From contig CM054180.1 in the NCBI GenBank assembly GCA_028829895.1, forward strand, positions 111,316,635 to 111,380,634: DNA of 64,000 bases, given 5' to 3'. The translations under genes were made by a program, and so were the position numbers. Below are positions 21,701 through 31,387 of the stretch, piece after piece; the first letter of the stretch is position 1; the number at the start of each line of letters is the position of its first letter. The stretch comes from Sinotaia quadrata (lineage: Eukaryota > Mollusca > Gastropoda > Architaenioglossa > Viviparidae). The notes below the pieces were generated by a model. The model was not told the DNA's origin and searched no databases. It worked only from the letters and a program-made list of their open reading frames with translations.

Positions 21701-23511
21701 CCCTGACTTAGCCTCGGACAGCTTTGGAAAAAGATCTTGGAGGTATTGAAATGCTGCTGACTCTTTGTCAAGAGCAGTGACAAATTGCTTAATGAGGCCT
21801 AACTTGATGTGCAGCGGTGGCATAAGCACTTTATGAGGTTCTATCAGCGGCACCCACTTCACATTGCTCTTCCCAACAGAAAACTCGGTCCGTTGTGGCC
21901 AGTCCTTTGTGCGATAATGAGCCTTAGTGTCACGGCTGTCCCAGAGACAGAGGAAACAAGGAAATTTCGTGAAACCTCCTTGAAGACCCATGAGGAATGA
22001 TACCATTTTGAAGTCACCGATGACCTCCCATCCGTAGTCGTCATACTTTAATGCACTCAGCAACATTTTGACACTGGTGTAGTCCTCTTTGAGATGCACA
22101 GTGGGCCATCGGGAGAGACGGGTAGTTGTTTCCATTGTGAAGCAACACGGTTTTGAGGCTCCTGGATGAACTGTCTATGAATAGGCGCCATTCAATAGGA
22201 GTACATGCGATACCTATATCCTGGAATAGACCGGCAACATCGTTGCAGAAGCACAGCCCATCACGCTGACTGAAGAAGTTGGAGAATCTTTGATGCCGCT
22301 TCCTCTGATCCGTGACTTGTACGCTATCATCAACCAAGTTCCATTTGAGCCTGGATATCAGAAGCTCAGCATTCGATTTCGTAAGCCCGAGGTCCCTAAT
22401 TAAATCGTTCACGTCTTTCTGGTTAGGGAAGTATGGCTTTCTATCCCCAACTTCATCTGCGGAATCGTAGTCCATATCTCCAGTATCTGCCTCGCTATCT
22501 GACTTGCTGCTATCTCCTGAAGATGGCCGATGAATGAATCAGCTGGATGCAAACAATCTCTTGATGCCATATCAAATAAATAACTTCTCTTCAACTACGA
22601 ATCGTTATCCTTTCAGTCTGCAATAACACGGAATCTTGGTTCGAGACACCTGTGCTTTTATACTTGTACAGCTACTTTTGGAACGTTCAAGAACGTTCTA
22701 GAAAGTTCTGAGAGTTTCTCGAAAGTTCTGGAAGTTTCTTGAACGTTCTAGAGTGTTCAGGAGAATTGTAGAAACATGTGGACAACTTTAGCAATTCAGG
22801 GAGGAAGCTCGGCATTGAAAGCAAATCGAGAATTTTATCGAACACAAGCGATTTTCCAAATTTCATTCCCGGTCACAGAAGCAAAGTTTTTCTGGAATAA
22901 CAGCGATTTCCTTTCTGTTCTTGACCTAACGGATTAGGAAAACACGCTTTCAACCCAGGAACAGAACAAAAGTGAAAATTTGTTACATAGTGTAATATGT
23001 TAAATGTGTCCGCACAAAGGCACAATGCACAATAAGCAGACAGTCATAATATGTTAAATGTGTCCGCACAAAGACACAATGCACAATAAGCAGACAGTCA
23101 TAATATGTTAAATGTGTCCGCACAAAGACAAATTGCACAATAAACCGCACACCGAAACACTTAATCAAACATCTATGCATTTCTAAATGGCGAGACACTA
23201 TCGTCCATTACCCACATTCCGATGACGAATGCTCCATATCTATGAATACAAATGACCTGATTACACCTATCGGCGAAGGTTGGTAGTGTGAGGGAGGTTG
23301 GGTTTGCTGTGATGACTCCAACATAACCCATTACTTCTCTGTTTCCTTCTTCCACGGAGTGCTTTGTCTCCCCTACTTCTTCCACAGAGTGCTTTGTTCC
23401 CCCTACTTCTTCCACAGAGTGCTTTGTCTCCCCTACTTCTTCCACAGAGTGCTTTGTTCCCCCTACTTCTTCCACGGAGTGCTTTGTCTCCCCTACTTCT
23501 TCCACTTGTAC
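18743..23511 (-). CDS. NHR-domain gene remnant: three exons, 5' part missing
   Basis: Exons 23511-23212 (100 codons), 19716-19537 (60 codons) and 18775-18743 (10 codons and stop) are all phase 0 and code the middle and end of an NHR domain: YVGVITANPTS, then YGHALKHL, VGSRVGVLID, LHFYVDGRDLGV and NLYDFCRK. The last, very short exon follows a good acceptor (TTTATTTTCAG) and gives ISTLPNTSLQ and a stop; it is the least certain. No exon for the NHR start is found before 24094, where the duplication joint lies. It is therefore probably a gene whose RING/B-box and first NHR exons were cut off by the rearrangement. Frames and splice sites remain intact. A plus-strand frame and a degenerate gene family copy sit in its large intron. 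Confidence 0.6.
19190..19569 (-). repeat. 48-bp minisatellite repeating exon end, donor and an acceptor-like motif, eight copies
   Basis: The coding-strand unit is AACTTATATGACTTTTGCAG, AAAG, then GTATTTTCCTCGACCTATACTGTT. It repeats the last codons of the NHR exon (NLYDFCRK) together with the donor GTATTT; TTTTGCAG in each unit also resembles an acceptor. The frame is open through all eight copies as NLYDFCRKVFSSTYTV repeats, with a few S/F and S/C variants, and stops at 19153. Donors recur every 48 bases from 19536 down to about 19200. Confidence 0.94.
19537..19716 (-). CDS. NHR last-third exon
   Basis: The acceptor TTATTTTACAG precedes CGTGAAAC at 19716. Sixty codons end at AAG|GTATTT (donor at 19536). 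The motifs GSRVGVLID, LHFYVDGRDLGV and NLYDFCRK match the conserved NHR end. If a later donor of the 48-bp array is used, each step adds exactly 16 residues. Confidence 0.75.
20205..20732 (+). CDS. Unassigned ORF, 175 codons, with TTETDS-type repeat tail
   Basis: This open frame starts MESKLIAHVD, has a charged mixed-sequence half of about 100 residues (YDLRQRVWKETRNK, LVINDYDKLQ), and ends in about ten 7-residue T-T-E-T-D-(S/N)-(H/I/R) repeats. I recognise no domain. The first half reads like protein, but no start context, splice sites or paralogue support it, and it lies inside a minus-strand intron. It may be chance or a transposon remnant. Confidence 0.25.
   Translation: MESKLIAHVDIERIRKYLLTIHKSLDSHVISQNRTELTIDHAIRHEQQWRVSDRSSKMLLAYNNTYDLRQRVWKETRNKIYQQIPALVINDYDKLQLLKDSHTNETDNRTTETDSITTTETDSITTETDSHTTETDNHTTETDSITTETDSHTTETDSHTTETDNRTTETDRIKC
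20512..20722. repeat. 21-bp tandem repeat, about ten copies
   Basis: The unit is GAGACAGACAGCCATACGACT with A/G and C/T variants; one copy has an extra ACG. It is open in several frames on both strands, which explains the overlapping ORFs there. Confidence 0.93.
21283..22570 (-). pseudogene. Degenerate copy of a dispersed invertebrate protein family of unknown function
   Basis: Reading across three frames gives conserved motifs in order: MASRDC start, an acidic stretch (DSEADTGDMDYDSADE), RFSNFFSQRDGLCFCNDV, EWRLFIDSSSRSLK, LLHNGN, CFLCLWDSRD, PPLHIKLGLIKQF and, near the C-terminus, HLDKFKENM..SEEQGERFHQDI..RYQGQY. I recognise these from a multi-copy uncharacterised family found in many arthropods, cnidarians and other invertebrates, with phage/transposon-like copy behaviour. 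Frameshifts lie near 22525, 22100, 21705 and 21645, so the copy is broken. It sits in the large intron of the NHR remnant. Heat-shock-like GAANGTTC repeats lie just upstream (22680-22760). Confidence 0.75.
22676..22760. promoter_or_regulatory. Heat-shock-element-like array of nGAAn/nTTCn blocks
   Basis: Successive AGAACGTTC, AGAAAGTTC, CGAAAGTTC and GGAAGTTTC blocks recur at near-regular spacing. Heat-shock factor binds alternating inverted nGAAn pentamers. The array lies about 110 bp upstream of the MASRDC start of the degenerate family copy. Function is inferred only. Confidence 0.4.
22993..23145. repeat. 54-bp tandem repeat, three copies
   Basis: Unit TAATATGTTAAATGTGTCCG followed by CACAAAG(G/A)CACAATGCACAATAAGCAGACAGTCA. 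Confidence 0.92.
23212..23511 (-). CDS. NHR middle exon with 10-residue in-frame repeat
   Basis: The acceptor is TGTTGTGCAG|GTAC and the donor TGG|GTAATG. The exon begins VQVEEV, as its paralogue at 442-600 begins VRVDEV. It then has five tandem copies of a 10-residue unit (VEEVGETKHS alternating with VEEVGGTKHS) before returning to NHR sequence at MGYVGVITANPTSLTLP. It is 47 residues longer than the paralogue because of the repeat. Confidence 0.72.
23353..23507 (-). repeat. 30-bp coding minisatellite, five copies and a partial
   Basis: The unit is GTGGAAGAAGTAGGGGAGAC plus AAAGCACTCC on the coding strand. It begins four bases into the exon and alternates GAG and GGA variants in a higher-order AB pattern. 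Length is a multiple of three and no stop arises. Confidence 0.92.
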
Positions 23512-23996
23512 CTGCACAACAGATTGTAGAACTTTCATGACGTCACTTTATTTTGGGTCAGTAAGGTGGCTAATTGTGATTATGTATGCTTTGTTTTAAC
23601 AAAAATATATATTGCATTTAAATGCTGTTATGAATGTAATTTCATATTTAATGATGTGTGTATTCAAACATAAGAACTGATACATAGACCTGCAAGCCTA
23701 ATATTGAAACAATTCCAACAAACAAAGGTCATTATATTTACACAATAATACAGTTATTCATGCAATTATTCTTATTTACATATTACTTAATAATTGCATA
23801 CAAATGTTTACATGCGTATTTACAAATATAAATCATGCTTGACTTGATTATTATAGTACATTAAAATAATACAGGCTATCATAATTAAGTATATGTGTTT
23901 ACAATTAAATTCAAACATTCATATCACTTCTCATACAAACCGATTATAATGCTTATATTTAATTAATATAGGAATGCATGTACAGGGTCTTATATA

Positions 23997-24039
<43 letters not shown>

Positions 24040-24094
24040 GTCCATCCATCCATCCACCTACCTACCTACCTACCTACCTATCTATCTATCTATC
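23512..24094. other. Sequence left of the duplication joint
   Basis: AT-rich with no exon found for the NHR start. It ends in (CT)n (23999-24034) and TCCA/CCTA/TCTA tetranucleotides (24037-24094), at which copy 2 of the duplication begins. Confidence 0.6.
23999..24094. repeat. Compound microsatellite at the duplication joint
   Basis: (CT)n, then (TCCA)n, (CCTA)n and (TCTA)n. The TRIM-derived sequence starts immediately after (24095). Confidence 0.95.
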
Positions 24095-24648
24095 TCGCTG
24101 AGCTTCGTCACGTGTGTACATTTCTGGTGCGTGTATGACGCACACGACTGGCAGATAGGCAGGTCATGCGTCGTACAAAAGAGCTCGAACACCCTGTCTC
24201 TGTGCTCCGGGCATGGGATTTGTCTGTTGGCTGCAACATTTTCCAGAGTGGCAGTTGCCAAGTCTTGCACAAAGTGGGAAGACGTGATGGGGAGCGTTTT
24301 GTGTGACCCGGAGCACATGTGACACAACATAACGTTGCAGTGCAAGCACAGTGACTCTGCATCGATACTGTTGTGTGCGTGACACACTCGCGGTTGTTCA
24401 AGCAAATTTGAACTTTCAACCAATGCTGTCGTTGCAAAGTCGGTTGGCAGTGAATCAGCAATGTCATGGGAACTCTTTGAAGAAATGTCAATGAATACGG
24501 CGCTCCGACATATCGGACAATCTTTTTCTGCTCTTGAATCGATCCATGTGACAAGGCAAGCACGACAGAGTAGGTGGGCGCATGGCAGAATTTAGGGATC
24601 GATATATTTTTCGAGACAAACAGGGCATTTCACATCCGATGCAGACAT
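24095..24648 (-). pseudogene. Truncated, nonsense-mutated RING/B-box (TRIM) exon
   Basis: Nearly identical to 3674-4227, including the acceptor and ATG (24646-24648). Codon 19 is TAA where copy 1 has AAA (lysine in PKILP), so translation from the ATG would stop inside the RING. The exon is also cut after the second B-box (LSE), where it meets a TCTA microsatellite; the coiled coil and donor are lost. Apart from the stop, the B-box frame stays open with few changes, which points to a fairly recent event. Confidence 0.9.
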
Positions 24649-24920
24649 TTTTGTATCTGTAAATAATGAAGTTCAGTTTGAAAAAAAAGCACGCTTCAGA
24701 CGTACTTGACTCTCAAAAGATAATATTGTTATTATATATATTTAAAATATCTTGTAAATCACTACTCTTTTTCTCTGTCTACATAATATCCATCCATCCA
24801 TCTATCTATCTATCTCTGTATATCAATCTATTCATCCATCCGTCTCTATCTATCTATGTATATCAATCTATCCATCCATTTATCTATCTCTGTATATCAA
24901 TCTATTCATCCATCCATCTC

Positions 24921-26345
24921 AGGCCTGAAAATGAAAAAAAAGTCCCACTAGCCTTTGGCTAGTAACTTAAAAATTTTACTAGCCAAACTAAAATTTTTAC
25001 TAGCCAATTTAATTTTTTTCTAGACAATCAAAATAGCCTAACATAAAAAATACTGTTTTGTTCAGGTAATCTGGGTGGTCATGTGGTTATTAGCTATAGT
25101 ATCGTGTCAATTTTATTAATAAAAGTAGTAGCTAGATATTATTAAGATAATTTGGGGGGGGGGGGGAATTTGAGAGAGAGAGAGAAAGAGAGCGAATGAT
25201 GTCAGTGTTATACAAATCAATGTGTGATTTCATCTATGATATTTCAGTTTGAATTTTTTTTAATTTTCTGAAGAAGGTCTTTTACAACGAAAGCTCAATT
25301 TTGTGTTGTTTTACAGTGATATTTTTATTTTTACTTTCAACTTAATCTGATAAAGTTATCAATAATCAATCATCATCATCATCATCTGCTGGGATCATTA
25401 TGTTGATGTAACTGTTGCTCTTCAAACAACCTACAAACAATGTGATACAAGTTAGAGTGCTACTGGTGGAAACCGGTTAAATTAACTTAGCTCATCAGCA
25501 TTCAGAATAGATGCAAAAGAAAAACGAATGATAAAAACCGTGTTTATGTGCATAACTTTTAATCCATAATATATTTGCATATTATTATAATGTATTATTT
25601 TATTTTAATTAATTTTTATTTTTATAAATAGTATTACCAAATAATTTAGATCTAGAAGAAATGTAACTGGCGACTGAATCCCGATAGTGCATTACGAGTT
25701 ATTTTTCCGGGCTGCGTTATTAAAATGGTATATGATCACGATAAAAACCATGTTGCTATTTATGTTAATGTTTAGAGCAAAAGGTTCAGCATGCACACAG
25801 GGGGTGACGTAATCTGTATTTTGCCTATGCATATTTGCTTTTTGACGTCATTGAGTTCCGTGTCTTTTTATTTTGGTATTACTATTATTATTTTATTATT
25901 AATATTCTTTTTTATCTCTTGCTGCTATTGTTATTGTTGGAACTATTAATAATACAATTGTTGTTTATCTAATTAAAAAAAATGCTTTGATTTGTGTCTA
26001 CTATTGCCAATAGTGAAGTGAAATTACATTATAAATCATGCTAGAATTCTAAGTCTATTGTTAACACAATTCGATGTAAAAATGAAATAGAAGGTAACCT
26101 CATCTTTGAAGGTTTCTGAAATGGTGTGTACCAATTCTGCTGCCATCACGTGGTTTGCATAGGTGGACGAAATATCAAGTCCATTTTTCTTTTGAAGATC
26201 AAGAAGCGGTTTGAACTTTGTAAAGGGCAGCTCTTCTTTTGCCAGCATATATGCAGTGTTAAGTTTGCACTTCAAGTCCACATTGTCCTTTTCAGTCTGT
26301 TTCGTTCGTTGCTGAACAAACGCCGCATGGATTGTACTCTGACCA
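24921..26345. other. Copy-2-specific segment with transposon-like content
   Basis: Replaces 4540-5999 of copy 1. It begins with CACTAGCCTTTGGCTAGT-like inverted bases, has a poly-G tract near 25155 and an (AG)n tract, and ends in a hAT/ZNF862-like coding fragment at 26099-26345. Confidence 0.5.
26099..26345 (-). pseudogene. hAT-derived (ZNF862-like) protein fragment
   Basis: The frame reads CKLNTAYMLAKEELPFTKF, LLDLQKKNGLDISSTYAN, ELVHTISETFKDE: the region after the zinc finger in ZNF862/hAT-transposase-like proteins. A plausible donor (GAG|GTTACC) ends it at 26099. Its upstream end coincides with the joint to shared sequence at 26346, so the rest of the gene is missing. The ATG in frame at 26350 is supplied by the flanking block. 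Confidence 0.6.
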
Positions 26346-27480
26346 GTCATCGAGAGTGCGATAAATACAAGAAGTAAAATCTATTTTCATTGCTCCAGGA
26401 CAGGAGTGCAAAGATAGACATTCGAAATCGAAATAGTTTGTGCTCTATACCTAAGTCATTTCCATTGGTTAATTTCGGTTGCCTAGTACTAGCCCAATTC
26501 TTAATTATGATGTATCAACTCTGTCAGTTAATTATCATCATTCAGCTGTCAATTTAATTAATTCGGTCAACAAGCCCTTATGCGGGTAGATATGACCATT
26601 TGTGGAAGCGTTGGTCATTGAAAGACTATGCAACAGATGCCAATCCTTTAAGAGTGGGCACTACTTCAGTGAAACATTTTTACACTCAAAATCCAAGAAA
26701 AACAACCTACACCAACTTTCGTTATCTTTGCACTTAATGTGCAGGGCATGTCAACTACTTTAAACAATAGATATCATTGTGGGCTCTTCATTTCTTTGTC
26801 TTTGATTGACTGTAAGAGTATTTGCCTTGGGTCATAGCCATAGTCAAGTTTTAATAGATTTAAGTCTGCTCAAATAGGTTTTTATTACCTTTCAACATAG
26901 CAATAAGTGACTACATGCCTTTATGTTTACGAGCTTGAATTGCTCATGAACAATCTTGATGCGATTTTCACTATCGCTGAAAACTATTCTCCGACGTTTT
27001 GTTTGTTAAGCGAAACTCACGTTTCCTCACTTCACCCTTTGGCATGTTGTCATGCGGACTAGAATGGTTTTAATTCAGAGGGTCGTATTACAATTACTCT
27101 GAACAATATACTCATGATCTTTAAGGTGTCTTGAACAAAAATTAACCGTTTAACAACAGTCGTTTGTAGATAAAAGGTAATAATAATTTTGTTCGTGTCC
27201 TTTAACCATGTGCGTTCTGTCGTGTTATGTTAGGACGTTAGGTCTTTGTCAACCTGTTCAGAATGGGGCCTAAATTTAGTGAACAGATAAAGGACATTTG
27301 TGACTGCATGCCACATAAATCTGCAGCGTACAAGATACTTCTGCTGCTTTCATTTCTCAGTTGTTATAAGGCAACCACATTGCAAATAAGTAAACTGTAT
27401 ATTTGTGTGTCAGTTATTTTCATGTAGAATATATATGTGCATTTGGCTATCTCTGTGTATCCAAATACCCATTTACATAG
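26346..27480. other. Shared non-coding block, copy 2
   Basis: Paralogous to 6000-7218 with about 5% visible differences and indels. No gene is called. Confidence 0.6.
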
Positions 27481-29026
27481 TGTTGGTACCCCCCTAAATA
27501 CGGATATCTAGGACGGACAACAAGTTGAGGACGTCACTTCCGGTAACTCGTATTGAGCCCCCAGAGGAAACGATTCCTCAGATAAGACGGACAGACAGAT
27601 AAGACGAAAGACAGACTCAAGACAGACGTTAGACGGACGTGACGGTAACAATTATAAAATCATACTAGACAAGAATGACAATTTGACAACACTAATGAAA
27701 ATTTAACAATAACTTTATATAACAATGAAAGAAAATAGAATGAGGAAAATAACAATAAAAGAAGTACAGTTAACAATGTTGGCCAAAATAATTTACAAAA
27801 TATAAGTCCTATAACTAATTCAGGGAAGATGCTAGCCCCTCTTAATGAAATGATTTTAGTGTCTGTTTTCCTTTCTCCAAATCGTTCCTTTTTCTGTATT
27901 TCAGTTCCGATACACTATTATGCACTTCTGCTCAATGTTTATGTTTCTGTACTTAGCTCAACAGCTGGAGCAAAGGTCAACACAGCGTTGAGTCCCGTTG
28001 CGCAAGCGTTCCCCGACGGCAGGCCCTTGAATAGTGGCTCCGTCCCTTTTCACTCTGCGTGAACAACAACCGGCAGAATACGTATGCTCTCTGACCCGGA
28101 TTTGGTCCTAGCTTCTGTTTGTAGATACTCTTTGTAGCTACTCTCTCTCTAGTTACTGTTTATAGATTCTCTTCCTCTGATTACTGTTTCTCTGGTTACT
28201 GTTTATAGATTCGCTTCCTCTGATTACTGTTTGGTTCTGAAATGTAATTAAGGCAGTGTAAGTAACTGCTGATTACAGGATAAAAGTATTTAGGTGCCAG
28301 GGCTATTACTTCCCTGAGTACATTGGCACTAATCTGAAAGAAAGGTATAGTGAAAATACATAAATCATCCACACACATCCTATTATCATTTTGCTAAGTT
28401 TTACAAAATTAAAATTAGCCACAGATACCTTTCACGTTCCGAAACCGAATGAACCCAACGTCATCTGGTTGGAGTGCAGTACACTCAGGGATAGTCTTTC
28501 TGACTTAGAAATTTTCCCACTGTTTTCTTCTAAAATGTTACCAGATGAAATCTCTGGGACTGCTCCTGCGTGTTTTAAAACTCGGGTTGTTCTGAGCTAG
28601 TGAAGAGAATTGGTTCGGCCCGACTTATATAAAGGCTTTCCATTATTCCTGGTATTTCATTGGAACTAACCCTTCCCTCTACTGTTATCTAAGAGTGGCC
28701 CTTTGATCCCCCGACCGCTTCCTGTATTCTGGCCTATAGCTCAGTGTGAATCTATCCCCTTCTCTATCAGCTAGCTACAAGTGCCCCTTTTGATCCCTAA
28801 CCGTTTCCTATGCCCTAGCCCTGGGTGGTCAGGTCTTGTATAACTCTAACGTCCTGCTAATGTCTTGGAGTGGCTGGTCAGTCTTGTAATTAGTGTCTTG
28901 GTTAAATGCTTTAAACGTATATTTTTATGCTATGGTTCCTATACCTCTCATGTATCTACATTTTATTATTTTAATTTTTAAATGTTTATGGAGTGATGCC
29001 GGGCTAAGTTTTGCTTTCGCCTGACA
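27481..29026 (+). mobile_element. LTR-retrotransposon LTR, 1546 bp, apparently solo
   Basis: Starts TGTTGGTACCCCCC and ends GCCTGACA. The 5-bp duplication CATAG is at 27476-27480 and 29027-29031; the unoccupied site (CATAC) is at 7214-7218. Same family as 14764-16332 but opposite orientation. A TATATAAA box at 28626-28633 is a plausible LTR promoter element. No internal coding region follows. Confidence 0.88.
28626..28633 (+). promoter_or_regulatory. TATA-like box in the LTR
   Basis: TATATAAA inside a GC-richer stretch in the last third of the LTR, where an LTR's own promoter would be expected. Motif evidence only. Confidence 0.4.
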
Positions 29027-30502
29027 CATAGCCTCTTTTTGTAAAGATTTATCTAATATAAACATACAAACCACACATCTGTATACCCGAGAGTCAGTGT
29101 TTCACATTACTAATGATTTAAATTTGTAAATAGCTCATGTTCGATCACATGTATATGGTTTCTCCCTAATGTAAGTTCAATGTGCTCTTCTGAAGTTAAA
29201 GAGATTTTTTAAAAAGTCCTTTGCCATAGTCATAGTTAAATGGAATTTCTTCATTATGAATATATTTGTGCACATTTAATTCTGTTGAAGCTTCCCCCTA
29301 TTCATCACATATTCATTGATATTCTTCACCATTCTGAAGTTTTACAACTTGAAGATAATGAAAATATTTTCTCTCATTCTTTACATTTATATGGTTTTTT
29401 TAGTTGAGAAGTGGGATCCGAGGTGTAATACTATAATTGGTCTCAAACACACACACCCACTCCTCCACAAACAACTCCCATTTAAATAGTTTTTTCTCAA
29501 ATATGAATATTTTGATGTACTTCTAAACCTGGAATTTAAGTAAATTCTTTCTTGTAGACTGTAGAGACTGTCCAGGCATATTTTTGCATTCAAATGTTTT
29601 CTACTTCATTCAATCAATCAATGTACCTGTACCAATAGTGAATGAATATACCAATACTTGTCACAGCTTGCATTTAAATGGCTTTTCTTTATTGTTAGAA
29701 CATATATAAGGTGTACCAAATCTGTACACAGAGTAATAAATATATTTGTATAGAGTGAATATAATAATAAATGAAATTGAAAATACAAAGTGAATAAAAT
29801 TCATTAGGAAGAGAATATAGTACATATGGAGTAATATAATAAATTTGTAAACAGAACGATTATAATAAATTTATTATATTAGTAAATATAATAAATCTCT
29901 ATAAAGAGTGAATTTAAAATATTCATACTTAGAATAAACCTGTATCACTCTTACTATATTTGTATGATATTAGCAAACAAGATTAGAGCAGTTTAAAAGT
30001 TTACAACCAAAAATTATATATACCAAATATGACATTTTAAAAATTATAATATGTATTTCTGCCATTGATTTAGAGCAAATGATTGGGCAATTTGTAAATG
30101 AAGCTAAAGTGTAAAAATTGAAAACTAATGTCCAAATCAGTCCACTGCATCTACTCCAGTATAGGACTGATGTTCTCATGTGTTAATTTGAAAGTTCACT
30201 TAGAATTATTTTCTGTTTGTATTGCATAATAGTATAATAAATTTCAAAGATGAAGGCTTTAAAGTTATTTTTACTTCAAAATCAATTAGGTATTAATGCA
30301 TTTTAATATTTCAATAGTGCAGTTTAATTTTTCTTATCTTGAAGGAGAGTTTCGCTGACATCAAGCAATAGCAATTTTTCACAAATCATGTTTAAGTGGA
30401 AAGAAAAAACTATATTATATTGTCAAACCATGCCATCAACAATGTATATTACCATGGATTATAGTTTATACAAGTTTACTAATGAAAATAACCATTTAAA
30501 AT
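29027..30502. other. Shared non-coding block with zinc-finger relics, copy 2
   Basis: Paralogous to 7219-8721 but without the hAT MITE and with about 233 extra bases (30139-30371). Decayed zinc-finger traces lie at about 29140-29710. Confidence 0.5.
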
Positions 30503-31387
30503 TCATTCTGGATTTATGTCTTTGTTATTGTTGTGTTTTTGCAAATGCATTTTTAAAGTATGCCTTGCTTTAAAAGCTTGTCCACAATCTATACATGCAT
30601 ATGGTTTTTCCCCAGTGTGAGTAAGCCTATGGACACGTAAGATTGAAGCAAAACGGAATTTTTTACCACAGTCAGTGCACTTATGGAAACATTGTATCAG
30701 CTTAGAGTGAGTCCATAAATGCTGATATAATGCTGAAGAAGTTGCAAATGTTTTACCACACTGCTTACATTCATATGGCTTCTCTCCAGTATGAGTTCGC
30801 ATATGGTCTTTTAAATTTGATGAATTAACAAATCCTTTGCCACATTCACATTTATATGGCCTTTCTTCAGTGTGAGAATACTTGTGCAGATTCAATTTAG
30901 CAGATGACTTAAATGCTTTTGCACACTGATCACAATTATATGGCTTTTCTCCAGAATGACAGCGAAAATGTTTTATTAAAGTAGAGGATAATGAAAATGA
31001 TTTCCCACATTCTTCACATTTATATGGTTTTTCTCCAGTGTGTGTACGTAAATGTGGTACTAGGTGTGAAGATAGTGAAAAAGTTTGACCACACAATTCA
31101 CATTTAAATGGTTTTTCTCTGGTGTGGGTACGCTGGTGCCTTACTAAATCTGAAAGCCACCTAAATCGTTTGCCACACTGATCACATATACATGGTTTAG
31201 AATGTTGAGATGTATGTTGTAGTAATAGTGAATGCAATGAAAAAGCTTTGTCACACTCTTTGCATTTAAATGGCTTTTCTTCATCGTGAGAATGCATGTG
31301 CCTTAGTAAATTTCCAGACAATGTGAATCCAACACCACATTTATCACACTTAAAAGGTTTTCGCTTTTCTTTGTGGTAAGCACACAT
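30503..31387 (-). CDS. C2H2 zinc-finger protein, ten fingers (copy 2)
   Basis: A 294-residue frame with the same ten-finger layout as 8722-9624, including the C-X1-C finger 7 and the non-TGEKP linkers after fingers 2 and 8. It lacks the CDQL duplication of copy 1. Recognition residues differ in eight of ten fingers: finger 3 helix positions -1/3/6 are W/D/R here against S/H/T in copy 1. Start MCAYHKEK is the first ATG. One linker reads TREKP instead of TGEKP. The frame is intact, so both paralogues appear functional, probably with different DNA targets. Confidence 0.88.
   Translation of the reverse strand: MCAYHKEKRKPFKCDKCGVGFTLSGNLLRHMHSHDEEKPFKCKECDKAFSLHSLLLQHTSQHSKPCICDQCGKRFRWLSDLVRHQRTHTREKPFKCELCGQTFSLSSHLVPHLRTHTGEKPYKCEECGKSFSLSSTLIKHFRCHSGEKPYNCDQCAKAFKSSAKLNLHKYSHTEERPYKCECGKGFVNSSNLKDHMRTHTGEKPYECKQCGKTFATSSALYQHLWTHSKLIQCFHKCTDCGKKFRFASILRVHRLTHTGEKPYACIDCGQAFKARHTLKMHLQKHNNNKDINPE

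Larger units (their letters stand above)
22571..23211. other. Intron sequence with inverted GAACGTTC motifs and a 54-bp repeat
   Basis: 22675-22760 has a dense run of TTCTAGAA/GAACGTTC palindromes (GGAACGTTCAAGAACGTTC). These resemble heat-shock elements, i.e. alternating GAA/TTC blocks, upstream of the degenerate family copy. A 54-bp unit is repeated three times at 22993-23145. Confidence 0.55.
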
